Source: Aquimarina atlantica (lineage in GTDB: Bacteria > Bacteroidota > Bacteroidia > Flavobacteriales > Flavobacteriaceae). Taken from it: a stretch of DNA of 64,000 nucleotides. Each line of letters begins with the position of its first letter. The first letter of the stretch is position 1. Positions 36,718-45,669 of the stretch are shown here, piece after piece. Under the pieces are notes generated by a model that worked only from the letters and a program-made list of their open reading frames with translations, was not told the origin of the DNA and searched no databases. The stretch is from NCBI RefSeq assembly GCF_000626715.1, contig NZ_AQRA01000003.1, positions 372,001 through 436,000 of the forward strand, read 5' to 3'. The position numbers and the translations under genes are program-made.

Positions 36718-37410
36718 TTAAGAATTAAGAAGTGTGTGTCGTATCCAGTCTACAATAAGCCGCTCTTTGTTTAAATAAATCAAGGTCAGTCCCATAACAT
36801 CATAGATACCGTGAACAAGCATACAGAGGATCAGGTTTTTTCTGTTCAGGAAAAAAATCAGACAGAAAATAAAACTTATGATCCCTGTTGAAATCACCCC
36901 GGACATGCCCTGATATAAATGTGCCAGCCCAAAAATGATGGAGATGACCATTGCCGACAAAAACCAGGCTTTATCACTATTACCAAAAATAAAGGCCAAT
37001 CGCTTCATAAAATAGCCTCTGTACACCAGTTCCTCTCCAAAAGCGGCAATAACCCACATTGCCAAAACAGTAATGAGGTAGATTGAAAAGTTACCGCGGA
37101 TTGCATCCAGGTCGCTTAAATCTATAATCCCGAAAAAATACTCTATGACGGGGTTAACAAGAATATCCACAAGAACATAAATTCCCAGGGCATACCATAT
37201 GGCATATGTGATGTTCTGCATCCAGGGTTGTTTGGTAATCCCAAAATCTGCCCAATTGAATTTGGTGGACCAAAGTGCCAAAAGAGTGGCCAGTAAGCCA
37301 AACCAATAGCCCAATCCTCCGGTAAAATAACTGATTATTGTACTGATTGCAATCAAGTTGATGATCAGTAGCCGATCGGTCATCAACCAATCGCTTATTT
37401 GCTGTTTCAT
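36718..37410 (-). CDS. CPBP family intramembrane glutamic protease
   Basis: This 230-residue polytopic protein has about seven membrane segments and the CPBP (CAAX protease/bacteriocin-processing, Abi) motifs: GEELVYRG with Glu126, Glu127 and Arg131, GLAHLYQG with His164, and VHGIYD with His200. Catalytic residues are intact. In bacteria such proteins process or give self-protection against peptides, or take part in cell-surface protein handling. It is flanked on both sides by lipoprotein genes on the same strand, with short gaps (37 and 15 bases), so it may act on or with them. Confidence 0.92.
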   Translation of the reverse strand: MKQQISDWLMTDRLLIINLIAISTIISYFTGGLGYWFGLLATLLALWSTKFNWADFGITKQPWMQNITYAIWYALGIYVLVDILVNPVIEYFFGIIDLSDLDAIRGNFSIYLITVLAMWVIAAFGEELVYRGYFMKRLAFIFGNSDKAWFLSAMVISIIFGLAHLYQGMSGVISTGIISFIFCLIFFLNRKNLILCMLVHGIYDVMGLTLIYLNKERLIVDWIRHTLLNS

Positions 37411-37447
37411 ACTTTAAGAATTTGCTGGTATTGATTAGGTTTACCGA

Positions 37448-39016
37448 CTATTCTTCAACGCAGAGATCACCATCACTAAAAATAATGATATTGGCGGCAC
37501 ATATTTCTGGAGGTAGACTTGTAAGGTTGGGATTGTTACGCACAAACAATCTTAATCCACTCATACTAGCCATCTCAATCGGTAAGGTGGTTAGGTTGTT
37601 GTACTCCAATACAAGTGTTCTTAAAGCGTTTAAGTTTTGAATATCAGCTTCTATACTGGTCAATGCTAAATTTCTAAGATATAAGTGCCGTAAAGAAGTT
37701 AGTTGATAAACTACAGGTGGCACTTCACTAAATCCATTATTTTCTAATTGCAGTCTTTCCAGATTGCTTAAATTGACGATGCTCTCTGGTATATTTTGCA
37801 ATCTATTGTCGTTTAAATTCAATCGTTTTAAATTGGATAGGTTGCCAATATTGTTTGGTAAGCTGGTTATTTTGTTTCCATTAAGATATAACTCCTCCAG
37901 AGCAGGTAAACCAAATAAAGATGAAGGTAAGGTTGCAATTTCATTTTCTGACAAACCCAACTCTTTAAGGCTGGTTAGGTTACCAATAGTTTCTGGCAAG
38001 GATGTAAGTTTGTTTTCCTCGATATAAAAATTTTCAAGATTTTCTAAATCTCCTATTTGCGAAGGAATAGTTGATATGTTATTGGAGTACAACTCCAATC
38101 TCTCTAATTGCACAAGATTTCCTATAGTATTAGGCAAAACACTTAATTTTTCTGAACCACTATCACCGTTATTTACTTCGAGAGTTTTCAATCCTATAAG
38201 TTTTCCTATAGATTCAGGAAGATTACCGATTCCTTTATTACTTAAGTATAACTTACTAACCCTGCTATTTGTTTCTGAAAGCCCAACACCCTCCCAATTG
38301 CTTATATCTAAATTTTCGTTCCAATTTAAAGTATTGTTAGGGTTTGCATTAAAAAGCTCCATAAGAACAGCCTTTTCATCGGTTTCAAATACATGAACGG
38401 TATAAGAGTCGGTACTCCCATCCATCCCCGTAACCGTATAAACAACATCTGAGGTATAATCTTGTGCTCCGTTTAAATCAACAGTAGCTCCTGTAGAAAG
38501 TTCTAATTGTGGTATCAACTCTCTCTCTTCTGTAAATGCCGGGATTTCAATATTGATAGTTTTTTGTTCTTCATCAATCATGCCATTGGCATCAACTATT
38601 AAAACTTCATTATCCTGAACAAGAAACTTGAAATCAAGTATTTTGGCCTGGCTTTCGGCCTCACCAACAGTTACGGTATATGTCTGTGTGGTCCCATCCT
38701 GTGCCGTTACGGTATATTGAACTGGAGAAGCAAAATCATGGGTGCCTTCCAATGGGACGATGGATGCCAATTCAGAAATTGTGAATGTTGGCTTTAAAGA
38801 GGCAACGGTAGTATTAAAAGGTACGCTTAAAATAATGGTTCCGTTGTTGTGATTGATTGTTCCTTCAACATCAACTATCAATGCATCGTTGTCTTCTGCT
38901 TTAAAGACAAAGGACAAGATTTGTTTTTCGTTACTTAAAGTAACATCATCATTTGAGCAACCGAATAGTAACAAGATTGCCAACGATAAAGTAAGTAGGT
39001 AGTTTAATCTGAACAT
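37448..39016 (-). CDS. Leucine-rich repeat lipoprotein with two DUF5018-like domains
   Basis: A lipoprotein signal (LAILLLFGCSND, lipid Cys20) precedes two tandem beta domains of about 95 residues (residues 30-215), each ending in a YTVTxQDGTTQxYTV-type strand, as in DUF5018-like surface proteins. Then come about eleven leucine-rich repeats of 23 residues with the pattern LxxLxLxxNxLxxLPxxIGNL (residues 240-500). It is likely an outer-membrane surface protein for binding proteins or glycans. It heads a probable four-gene unit with the CPBP protease, the propeller lipoprotein and the unknown exported protein. Confidence 0.85.
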   Translation of the reverse strand: MFRLNYLLTLSLAILLLFGCSNDDVTLSNEKQILSFVFKAEDNDALIVDVEGTINHNNGTIILSVPFNTTVASLKPTFTISELASIVPLEGTHDFASPVQYTVTAQDGTTQTYTVTVGEAESQAKILDFKFLVQDNEVLIVDANGMIDEEQKTINIEIPAFTEERELIPQLELSTGATVDLNGAQDYTSDVVYTVTGMDGSTDSYTVHVFETDEKAVLMELFNANPNNTLNWNENLDISNWEGVGLSETNSRVSKLYLSNKGIGNLPESIGKLIGLKTLEVNNGDSGSEKLSVLPNTIGNLVQLERLELYSNNISTIPSQIGDLENLENFYIEENKLTSLPETIGNLTSLKELGLSENEIATLPSSLFGLPALEELYLNGNKITSLPNNIGNLSNLKRLNLNDNRLQNIPESIVNLSNLERLQLENNGFSEVPPVVYQLTSLRHLYLRNLALTSIEADIQNLNALRTLVLEYNNLTTLPIEMASMSGLRLFVRNNPNLTSLPPEICAANIIIFSDGDLCVEE

Positions 39017-39126
39017 AAGAATATATTTAAAATTATATTTGCAAAGCTATGTTCAAAACCTATACGCCTTTTGTTTATAGGGCCTACAAACGCTCTACAT
39101 GGGGTGTCTACAAATGCTCTACATGT

Positions 39127-40941
39127 TTATAATGAATGTAAATATGAGGATAGGGTAGTATCGGTTTCCAGATCCATTTTCTTCTTGATACGATAATGGG
39201 CCATTTGCACACTTTTTGGGGAAATATTAAGTATTCTCGAAATCTCTTTTATGGATAAATCTATTTTTAGATATGCGCAATGTTTTAATTCCAAAGTAGA
39301 TAGTTTTGGGTACATCCCTCTTAATAAATTGAAAAACTGGGGGTGCACTTTATTAAAATGTAATTGTAGTTTTTTCCAATCGTCTTCTAAATTTATGTTC
39401 TGTTTGATAACCGAACGAACTTCATTTATCGAATCGGATTCAGCATTGCTTTTTATATATTCCAGTACATCGTTCAAGGCTTTGTTCTTGTCACTGATAT
39501 TGATTGCCAGGGATACCAGCTCTCGGTTTTTATGTGCTACTTCATCCTTTAGTCTTAGATTTTCTTCTTCCTTTGCTTTTTTTACAGCTACAGACCTATC
39601 TCTTTCCAATTCTGATTGTTTGAGCAACAAAGCCTGTTCCTTTTTTTCCCTTACATGTAATCGCTTGCGGTATTTGATCCTACTGAAAAGAAAAATCACT
39701 AAAATCACAAATGCTATGGCTGTGCTTGCCAATAAAAAAATATACAATTGTTGTTGTTGGGCGTTCTGCTGCTTTATTGTGATATCCTTGTTCAATAGGG
39801 CTATTTCTCGTTCTTTTTTTTCAGTTTCATATTTTGTGTCCAGTTCAGAAATATGTTTTTTTAAATCGATGCCATAGAGAGAATCTTGTATTGTTCCTTT
39901 TTCATTAAGATGTTTTAATGCTAATTCACAATCCCCTTTGTCCTGATAAATTATGGATAGATCATTATTAATGGAGTATAACTCTCTATACATACCGTAC
40001 TCTTTAGCCTTTAGATATGCAATTTTTGTATAAAATAAAGTACTATCCCTTTTATTTTGGCTCTTGAACATCTCGGCAATTTCACGTGATATAAAAAGTA
40101 ATCCACTTTTGCCACCTACCAGTTTATAATAATCCATCGAAGACTTAAAGCTTTCAACGGCACTGGTATAATTTTTCCTTTTTATATGAAGGCGACCAAT
40201 ATTCTCATGTACTATTGCCAGATACCAATTATTATTGGTCTTATCGAATATTGTTTTTGCTTTATTATAGTTGTCCATTGCTTCAACCATCTCATTTTTT
40301 TCTAAAAATATTGATGCAATGTTAGTATACGCTATACCTCTATGTTCGATGTTGATATCCTCCTTATTGGCAACATCTAATCCTTTTTGGTAATAACTTA
40401 GGGCTTTGTCAAATTCCTTTAAGTTAAAATAAACTCCCCCTATCCCAAACAAACAGCTTGTTACTCCTTTGTAATCATTTGTCTTTTCATAATCATCCAA
40501 AGCCAAAAAATAATTGTCCAAGCTTTTTTTATAACTACCTTGGTAAAAATAGGTCGTACCTTCCTCAAAGATGCAATCTGTAACCTCCTTATAACCTTTA
40601 ATCTTCTTGTAGTTACTTATTGCTTTTTCAAAACTATTTATAGCTAATTTATAGTTAGATTTTATGGTATAAGAAAGTCCTAATACCCTATATAAAGAGG
40701 CTAGATGTTTAGTATCATTGTTATGGGATAAAAATTCAATTCCCTTTTTTGCATAAACTTCAACCGAATCGGTCTTTTGCAAAGAATGGTAGTACCATGC
40801 TACTTTACTATAAATACTGCCTTTTAATGAATCATTTGTTACATTAAGTTCAAACAGAAGACTATCGATTTTGGTGGTTGTCTGTCCAAATATTGGATAC
40901 GAGCAAAGCACATAGATTAGTATTAAAAATTTTAGTTTCAT
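39127..40941 (-). CDS. TPR-transmembrane-HTH signalling regulator
   Basis: A signal sequence opens this 604-residue protein, followed by about seven tetratricopeptide repeats (residues 60-350) in the periplasm. One membrane segment (LYIFLLASTAIAFVILVIFL, near 400) and a long coiled coil follow. A C-terminal LuxR-like HTH ends the protein (LELKHCAYLKIDLSIKEISR and LNISPKSVQMAHYRIKKKM). This layout is common in Bacteroidota and couples an outside signal to a DNA-binding domain without a kinase. It is divergent from the hybrid regulator at 41.4 kb. Targets cannot be seen; the adjacent LRR/CPBP gene set is a candidate. Confidence 0.85.
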   Translation of the reverse strand: MKLKFLILIYVLCSYPIFGQTTTKIDSLLFELNVTNDSLKGSIYSKVAWYYHSLQKTDSVEVYAKKGIEFLSHNNDTKHLASLYRVLGLSYTIKSNYKLAINSFEKAISNYKKIKGYKEVTDCIFEEGTTYFYQGSYKKSLDNYFLALDDYEKTNDYKGVTSCLFGIGGVYFNLKEFDKALSYYQKGLDVANKEDINIEHRGIAYTNIASIFLEKNEMVEAMDNYNKAKTIFDKTNNNWYLAIVHENIGRLHIKRKNYTSAVESFKSSMDYYKLVGGKSGLLFISREIAEMFKSQNKRDSTLFYTKIAYLKAKEYGMYRELYSINNDLSIIYQDKGDCELALKHLNEKGTIQDSLYGIDLKKHISELDTKYETEKKEREIALLNKDITIKQQNAQQQQLYIFLLASTAIAFVILVIFLFSRIKYRKRLHVREKKEQALLLKQSELERDRSVAVKKAKEEENLRLKDEVAHKNRELVSLAINISDKNKALNDVLEYIKSNAESDSINEVRSVIKQNINLEDDWKKLQLHFNKVHPQFFNLLRGMYPKLSTLELKHCAYLKIDLSIKEISRILNISPKSVQMAHYRIKKKMDLETDTTLSSYLHSL

Positions 40942-41426
40942 ATATTAAGGAAAGGGAGGAACGAATCAGAAGTAAGCTAATTTTATTCAGAAATAAAGAA
41001 CAATTACCTCAAATAAGATCATCTAAAATACAAAAATACTAATCAAATGATATGAATTCGTTGAAAATTTAATTTCAAATTTTTATCAGAAAAATGTGTA
41101 TTTGTTATGTCTTAACAAAAGTATATATACTCTATATCTTTAAGCCTTATAAGCTAAACTCTAGAATTTTTTATACTAGTTCGGGTTATAAAAAGAGTAC
41201 TTGCTAAAAGATAATAAACTAATTTACACACAAAAATTGAGTAGAATTAACTGTATTTTGATATATTGAAGTTTGGTGTAACAAAAATAGAATACATTTT
41301 ATTTAGGGAAGACTAGTAGTTAAAGTTTAGTCATTTTAAACATGAGACTTAAAAACTTTTTAAGATAATCTCAAAAATGATAGAACTTTTAATTTGGATT
41401 TAAAACTGAATCTGAAATTAAAACCT
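40942..41426. other. Intergenic region between two divergent regulator genes
   Basis: This 485-base AT-rich stretch separates the TPR-HTH regulator (minus) and the hybrid two-component regulator (plus) and must hold both promoters. TATCTTTA at 41136-41143 matches the -7 consensus at seven of eight positions, but lies almost 290 bases from the plus-strand start. No gene or clear repeat is seen. Confidence 0.4.
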
Positions 41427-44400
41427 ATGCAAAAATTGTATGCCAAAATTATTCTTTTTATACTATTGTTATGCAGTATAAATGATATACTAGCCAATGA
41501 GAGATACAGTATTGAGCAGATCACGGTTAAGGATGGTCTAGCTAGTAATAATATACGTTCTACCTGTCGTGATCATTTAGGATATTTATGGATAGGTACT
41601 GTTTCGGGATTGCATAAGTTTGATGGTTTTTCTATGCAGAAATTCTTCTATGATGACGAAAATGATAAATCTATACCCAATAATCACATTAATTTCGTTG
41701 TTGAGGATGATTCATTAAACTTATGGATTGGTACACGTCGAGGATTGGCCTGTTATAATAGAGAAGAGGATTCCTTTTCTACGATCGTATTTGATGAAAA
41801 TTCTGCTGGAGTTCACTCTTTTAATAAAGATAATAATCAGCTTGTCTTTGGATTTTCTACAGGGTTAGCATTCTTCAACTATAAAACTAATGAATTTGAT
41901 ATAAGAATTTTTGAAGGAAAAGGCCCTGATGATTCTATTGTGAAACTGGCTAGTTTCGATAGTGAAAATTTTGTTGTAGGAACTACTAGGAACGGGTTAT
42001 GGATATATAATAAATCATCAGATAGTATGGTGCGAATTGGGGATGAAGAAATTGAAGGAGTTTATGATATCTTGATCGACGAAAAAGGAATACTATGGGC
42101 TGTTACCAATAAAAAAGGGATAAAACTTTTTAAAAAAAATGGAGAAGAAATTTTTGATAAAACTATACATCAGTTAATAGACCCCAAATACCATTTTGTG
42201 ACAGATTTGGTCGAGAAAGGAGATGAACTGTACATCTCTACAGATGGTCAAGGAATATTAATATTTGATAAAATAACAAAGAAGGTTCGAAAATTACAAC
42301 ATCAAAAAAGTATTGAAAGCTCATTACTCTCTTTGCCCAGTAATTCTATTACCAATTTGTATGTTGATTATTTCGGAAATCTTTTTGTTGGTACGGTTCG
42401 TACCGGTTTGATCTGGATCAATGAAGTAGCTGCTCAATCGTATTCAGAGGTTCCTTTCGGGAATCATTTTGGTTTGTCTAATCCAACTGTTTTAACATTA
42501 TTCGAAGGCAATGATGATAAAATTTGGATAGGAACCGATGGAGGAGGGTTAAATGTATTTGATCCAAGATATAATACATTTGAACATATACAAGAATTTA
42601 AAGAAGGAAAAATTGTTTCGATATGTAAATACAAAAAAGATAAGATTTTAGTGAGTTTTTATCGTGATAAAATTAGAGTGTTTGATACAAAACGGAATAC
42701 ATTTGAAAAAGAAGGGAAGAATCCTTGGTTAAAAAAATGGAGCAAACCAGACTCTTATATCCCTACATATCTGTTTAATGATGAATATGGTAATATTTGG
42801 AATTTTAGTAGAGAAAAAATTGAGTTAAGGACTACTGATGGTGCAGTAGATATATTGGGAAAAATTAATGGATGGAAAATGAAACGTCCCATAACAATTA
42901 ATACCCTAGAAGAAATAAATGATAATGAGTTTGTTGCTAGTGGAGTGTATGGGGCATATCTCATAAATATTTCAAAAAAATCGATTAGCAATATTTTTTC
43001 ATTATCTGATGAGAAATGGAATTGCGAAAAATATAATAATTCTATTTATTCGATGGTTAAGATACGGGATAGTATATGGATGGCTTCTTCGATAGGGCTA
43101 TTTTGCTACAACAATAAAAACAAACAAATACATTATAATGAAAACAAATTTTTCTCGGCTGTACATAGCGTTACAGAAGGGATAGATAATAGCTTATGGT
43201 TAGGAACTAATAATGGGCTTTATCGTTATCATCTTTCCGACAAGAGCTACCAACTTTACGGAAGATTTAAAGGAGTTCGAATACATGAATATATGGATGG
43301 TTCTGTGTTAAAATGCAGGAATGGCGATGTGTATTTTGGCGCAGCGGATGGGTTGGTAAAAATTAATGCCAATCAAGATACTAACGAATCATTAACCGCT
43401 CCTATAATTTCTATTGTTGATATCATGACTGATGGTGTTCGAAAAGCAAAAAATCAAGATGATAATCTATTAAATAATGAAATTAAATTAGCTTGGAATA
43501 ATTCAAGTTTACATTTTAATTTGGTCGTAAACGAAAAAGATATTTTTCGTAACAGAATTTATAGAATTCAATTCGATGGATACTTAAACGAAGTAATAGA
43601 AACGACTAATCCACAAGTTTATTTTACTCATATTCCGCACGGAAACCACGAAATAAAAATATGGTGTAATCTTACGGATGGAAGTTGGCCTGCAGAATAT
43701 ACATCAATATCACTTTTTGTTCCATTACCCTGGTGGAAAAGCTGGTGGTTTATAGGCAGTGTTATTTCTCTAATGTTATTTATTTTTATTCGAATGTCGT
43801 TAGATTTTAAAAAACGAGAAAAGCTAAAAGCTGAGCTATTTATTGAAAGAGAACGAAAAGAACAGCAAAAGTTACTTCACAAAAAAAAACAGGAATTCTT
43901 TACAAATATTTCACATGAATTAAGAACTCCCCTAAGTTTGGTTTACGGTCCGTTAAAGCGTTTGTTAGGCCAACAGGTTTTTACACGGGAAGAGATATTT
44001 AGGAATATAAAAGTAATGCATGAAGCCACTCTAAAAATGAAGCGATTAATAGAGCAGGTTTTAGATATTCGAAAGTTTGAAATAGGGATAGGAGAAATTA
44101 AGTTGGATAGGTTATATCTAAATAACTGGTTACATAAATATGTAAAGCAATTTGAACTAGAGTTTGAAACGAAAGACATAACTCTTGTTATTAAATTACC
44201 AGAAAAAGAAGAAGTCGTAACGTTTGATGAAGATAAATTGGACAAAATCCTTAGTAATTTATTAATCAATGCAATTAAGTATTCTCCTCAGCATGGGCAA
44301 GTGTTTTTAAGTTACGTAAAAAAAGTTGATAAAATTGAATTTGTTATTGCGGATCAAGGACCAGGGATTTTAGAGGAAGAAAAAGAAGTTATTTTTGATC

Positions 44401-45401
44401 GTTTCTTTCAAGGAAGTAATCATTTAGAAGGTTCTGGAATTGGATTAACATTTGTTCGTAAGCTAATAGAGTTTCAATATGGTAAAATCTGGGTAAATAA
44501 TAGACCTGAAGGAGGAGCCGAATTTAGATTTTATCTGCCATACATAAATTATGTACTATCAGAAAATGATAATGTACCGGCTTTTGATAAGACATGTTCT
44601 GATGAGTGTGAATATGTACAGGGTCATAATTATGAAGTATTACAAGATAAAGTTATTTTGATTGTTGAAGATGATATTGATTTGAGGACTTTTATTGTTA
44701 AAGGACTTAATCAGTATTGTAAGGTTATTGAAGCTACAAATGGAGAAGAAGCATGGCATTTGGCCCTGTCTCATTTGCCCGATATTATTATCTCTGATAT
44801 CATGATGCCGAAAATGAATGGTTTTCAACTATGTGAAAAAATCAAGAATGATGTTCGTGTAAGCCATTTAGTAGTGGTACTGTTAACTGCTAAGAGTGAT
44901 GAAGAAAGCCGATTATTAGGATATAAAGGAGGGGCTGATGCCTACTTGTCAAAACCTTTTAGCTTGGATTTACTATGTGTCCGAATAGTGAATATTATTG
45001 AAAATAGAAATCTTCAAAAAGAATTAATAAGAGTAAAACAAAAAATTGTCCCTGCATTAATAACCTACAATAATACTGATGAAGTTTTTCTTAAAAAGGT
45101 GATCACTATAATAGAAAACAATCTCGATGATCCTAATTTCAATGTAAATATATTGAATGCTGAATTTGCGATGAGTAGATCTGCATTTTATGCAAAAATG
45201 AAAACTATATCTGATTTAGGTGTTAATGAATTTATTAAACTTATTAGAGTTAATACTGCGGGTGAATTATTAAGAAATACAAACCTTCCTATAAATGAGA
45301 TAGCCATGAAAGTAGGGTTTGACAACCAACGATATTTTAGTACAGTTTTTAAAGAAATTAAACAGTGTACACCTACCCAATATAGAGAAAGTACAAAATA
45401 A
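41427..45401 (+). CDS. Hybrid two-component system regulator (HTCS), one-protein sensor and AraC-type regulator
   Basis: The start is placed at ATG 41427 because MQKLYAKIILFILLLCS is a signal sequence (1324 residues). Residues in full-frame numbering: two seven-bladed periplasmic sensor propellers (Reg_prop, with WIGT repeats), a Y_Y_Y domain (about 690-770), one membrane segment (about 782-802), and HisKA with ISHELRTPLS (His at about 840). HATPase with ADQGPGI and GSGIGL comes next, then a receiver domain with phospho-Asp near 1134 (IIISDIMMPK) and LSKPF, and a C-terminal AraC HTH. HTCS proteins bind glycan fragments and switch on polysaccharide loci. It precedes the GH5 gene by 268 bases on the same strand. 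Confidence 0.95.
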   Translation: MQKLYAKIILFILLLCSINDILANERYSIEQITVKDGLASNNIRSTCRDHLGYLWIGTVSGLHKFDGFSMQKFFYDDENDKSIPNNHINFVVEDDSLNLWIGTRRGLACYNREEDSFSTIVFDENSAGVHSFNKDNNQLVFGFSTGLAFFNYKTNEFDIRIFEGKGPDDSIVKLASFDSENFVVGTTRNGLWIYNKSSDSMVRIGDEEIEGVYDILIDEKGILWAVTNKKGIKLFKKNGEEIFDKTIHQLIDPKYHFVTDLVEKGDELYISTDGQGILIFDKITKKVRKLQHQKSIESSLLSLPSNSITNLYVDYFGNLFVGTVRTGLIWINEVAAQSYSEVPFGNHFGLSNPTVLTLFEGNDDKIWIGTDGGGLNVFDPRYNTFEHIQEFKEGKIVSICKYKKDKILVSFYRDKIRVFDTKRNTFEKEGKNPWLKKWSKPDSYIPTYLFNDEYGNIWNFSREKIELRTTDGAVDILGKINGWKMKRPITINTLEEINDNEFVASGVYGAYLINISKKSISNIFSLSDEKWNCEKYNNSIYSMVKIRDSIWMASSIGLFCYNNKNKQIHYNENKFFSAVHSVTEGIDNSLWLGTNNGLYRYHLSDKSYQLYGRFKGVRIHEYMDGSVLKCRNGDVYFGAADGLVKINANQDTNESLTAPIISIVDIMTDGVRKAKNQDDNLLNNEIKLAWNNSSLHFNLVVNEKDIFRNRIYRIQFDGYLNEVIETTNPQVYFTHIPHGNHEIKIWCNLTDGSWPAEYTSISLFVPLPWWKSWWFIGSVISLMLFIFIRMSLDFKKREKLKAELFIERERKEQQKLLHKKKQEFFTNISHELRTPLSLVYGPLKRLLGQQVFTREEIFRNIKVMHEATLKMKRLIEQVLDIRKFEIGIGEIKLDRLYLNNWLHKYVKQFELEFETKDITLVIKLPEKEEVVTFDEDKLDKILSNLLINAIKYSPQHGQVFLSYVKKVDKIEFVIADQGPGILEEEKEVIFDRFFQGSNHLEGSGIGLTFVRKLIEFQYGKIWVNNRPEGGAEFRFYLPYINYVLSENDNVPAFDKTCSDECEYVQGHNYEVLQDKVILIVEDDIDLRTFIVKGLNQYCKVIEATNGEEAWHLALSHLPDIIISDIMMPKMNGFQLCEKIKNDVRVSHLVVVLLTAKSDEESRLLGYKGGADAYLSKPFSLDLLCVRIVNIIENRNLQKELIRVKQKIVPALITYNNTDEVFLKKVITIIENNLDDPNFNVNILNAEFAMSRSAFYAKMKTISDLGVNEFIKLIRVNTAGELLRNTNLPINEIAMKVGFDNQRYFSTVFKEIKQCTPTQYRESTK

Positions 45402-45669
45402 ATCTTTTTGAAAAACAACTTAAGCTTTTGATCATTTGTTGTTAAGCTGATATAAAATATCTTCAATAGTTTCTCAAAATGATCATATAATTTGGTTAAA
45501 TAAAACATGTTAGACAAAATCAAACATTGTTTGGACAGCATTGAACATGATAAAAGCTAAAATTTGGTTGCTTTGATTGTCCTATAAGATGAGCTGATTT
45601 ATAAAATTAAAATTCGCGAACAGTTTACTTGTAGATAAAGAATTAATCTCTTAACCAAAATTTTTAACC

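Noticed and set aside
39251..39877. A 208-codon open frame on the plus strand opposite the TPR-HTH regulator gene
   Set aside because: It lies fully antisense to a well-supported gene, is rich in Ser/Phe/Cys as expected of a mirror frame, and shows no domain.
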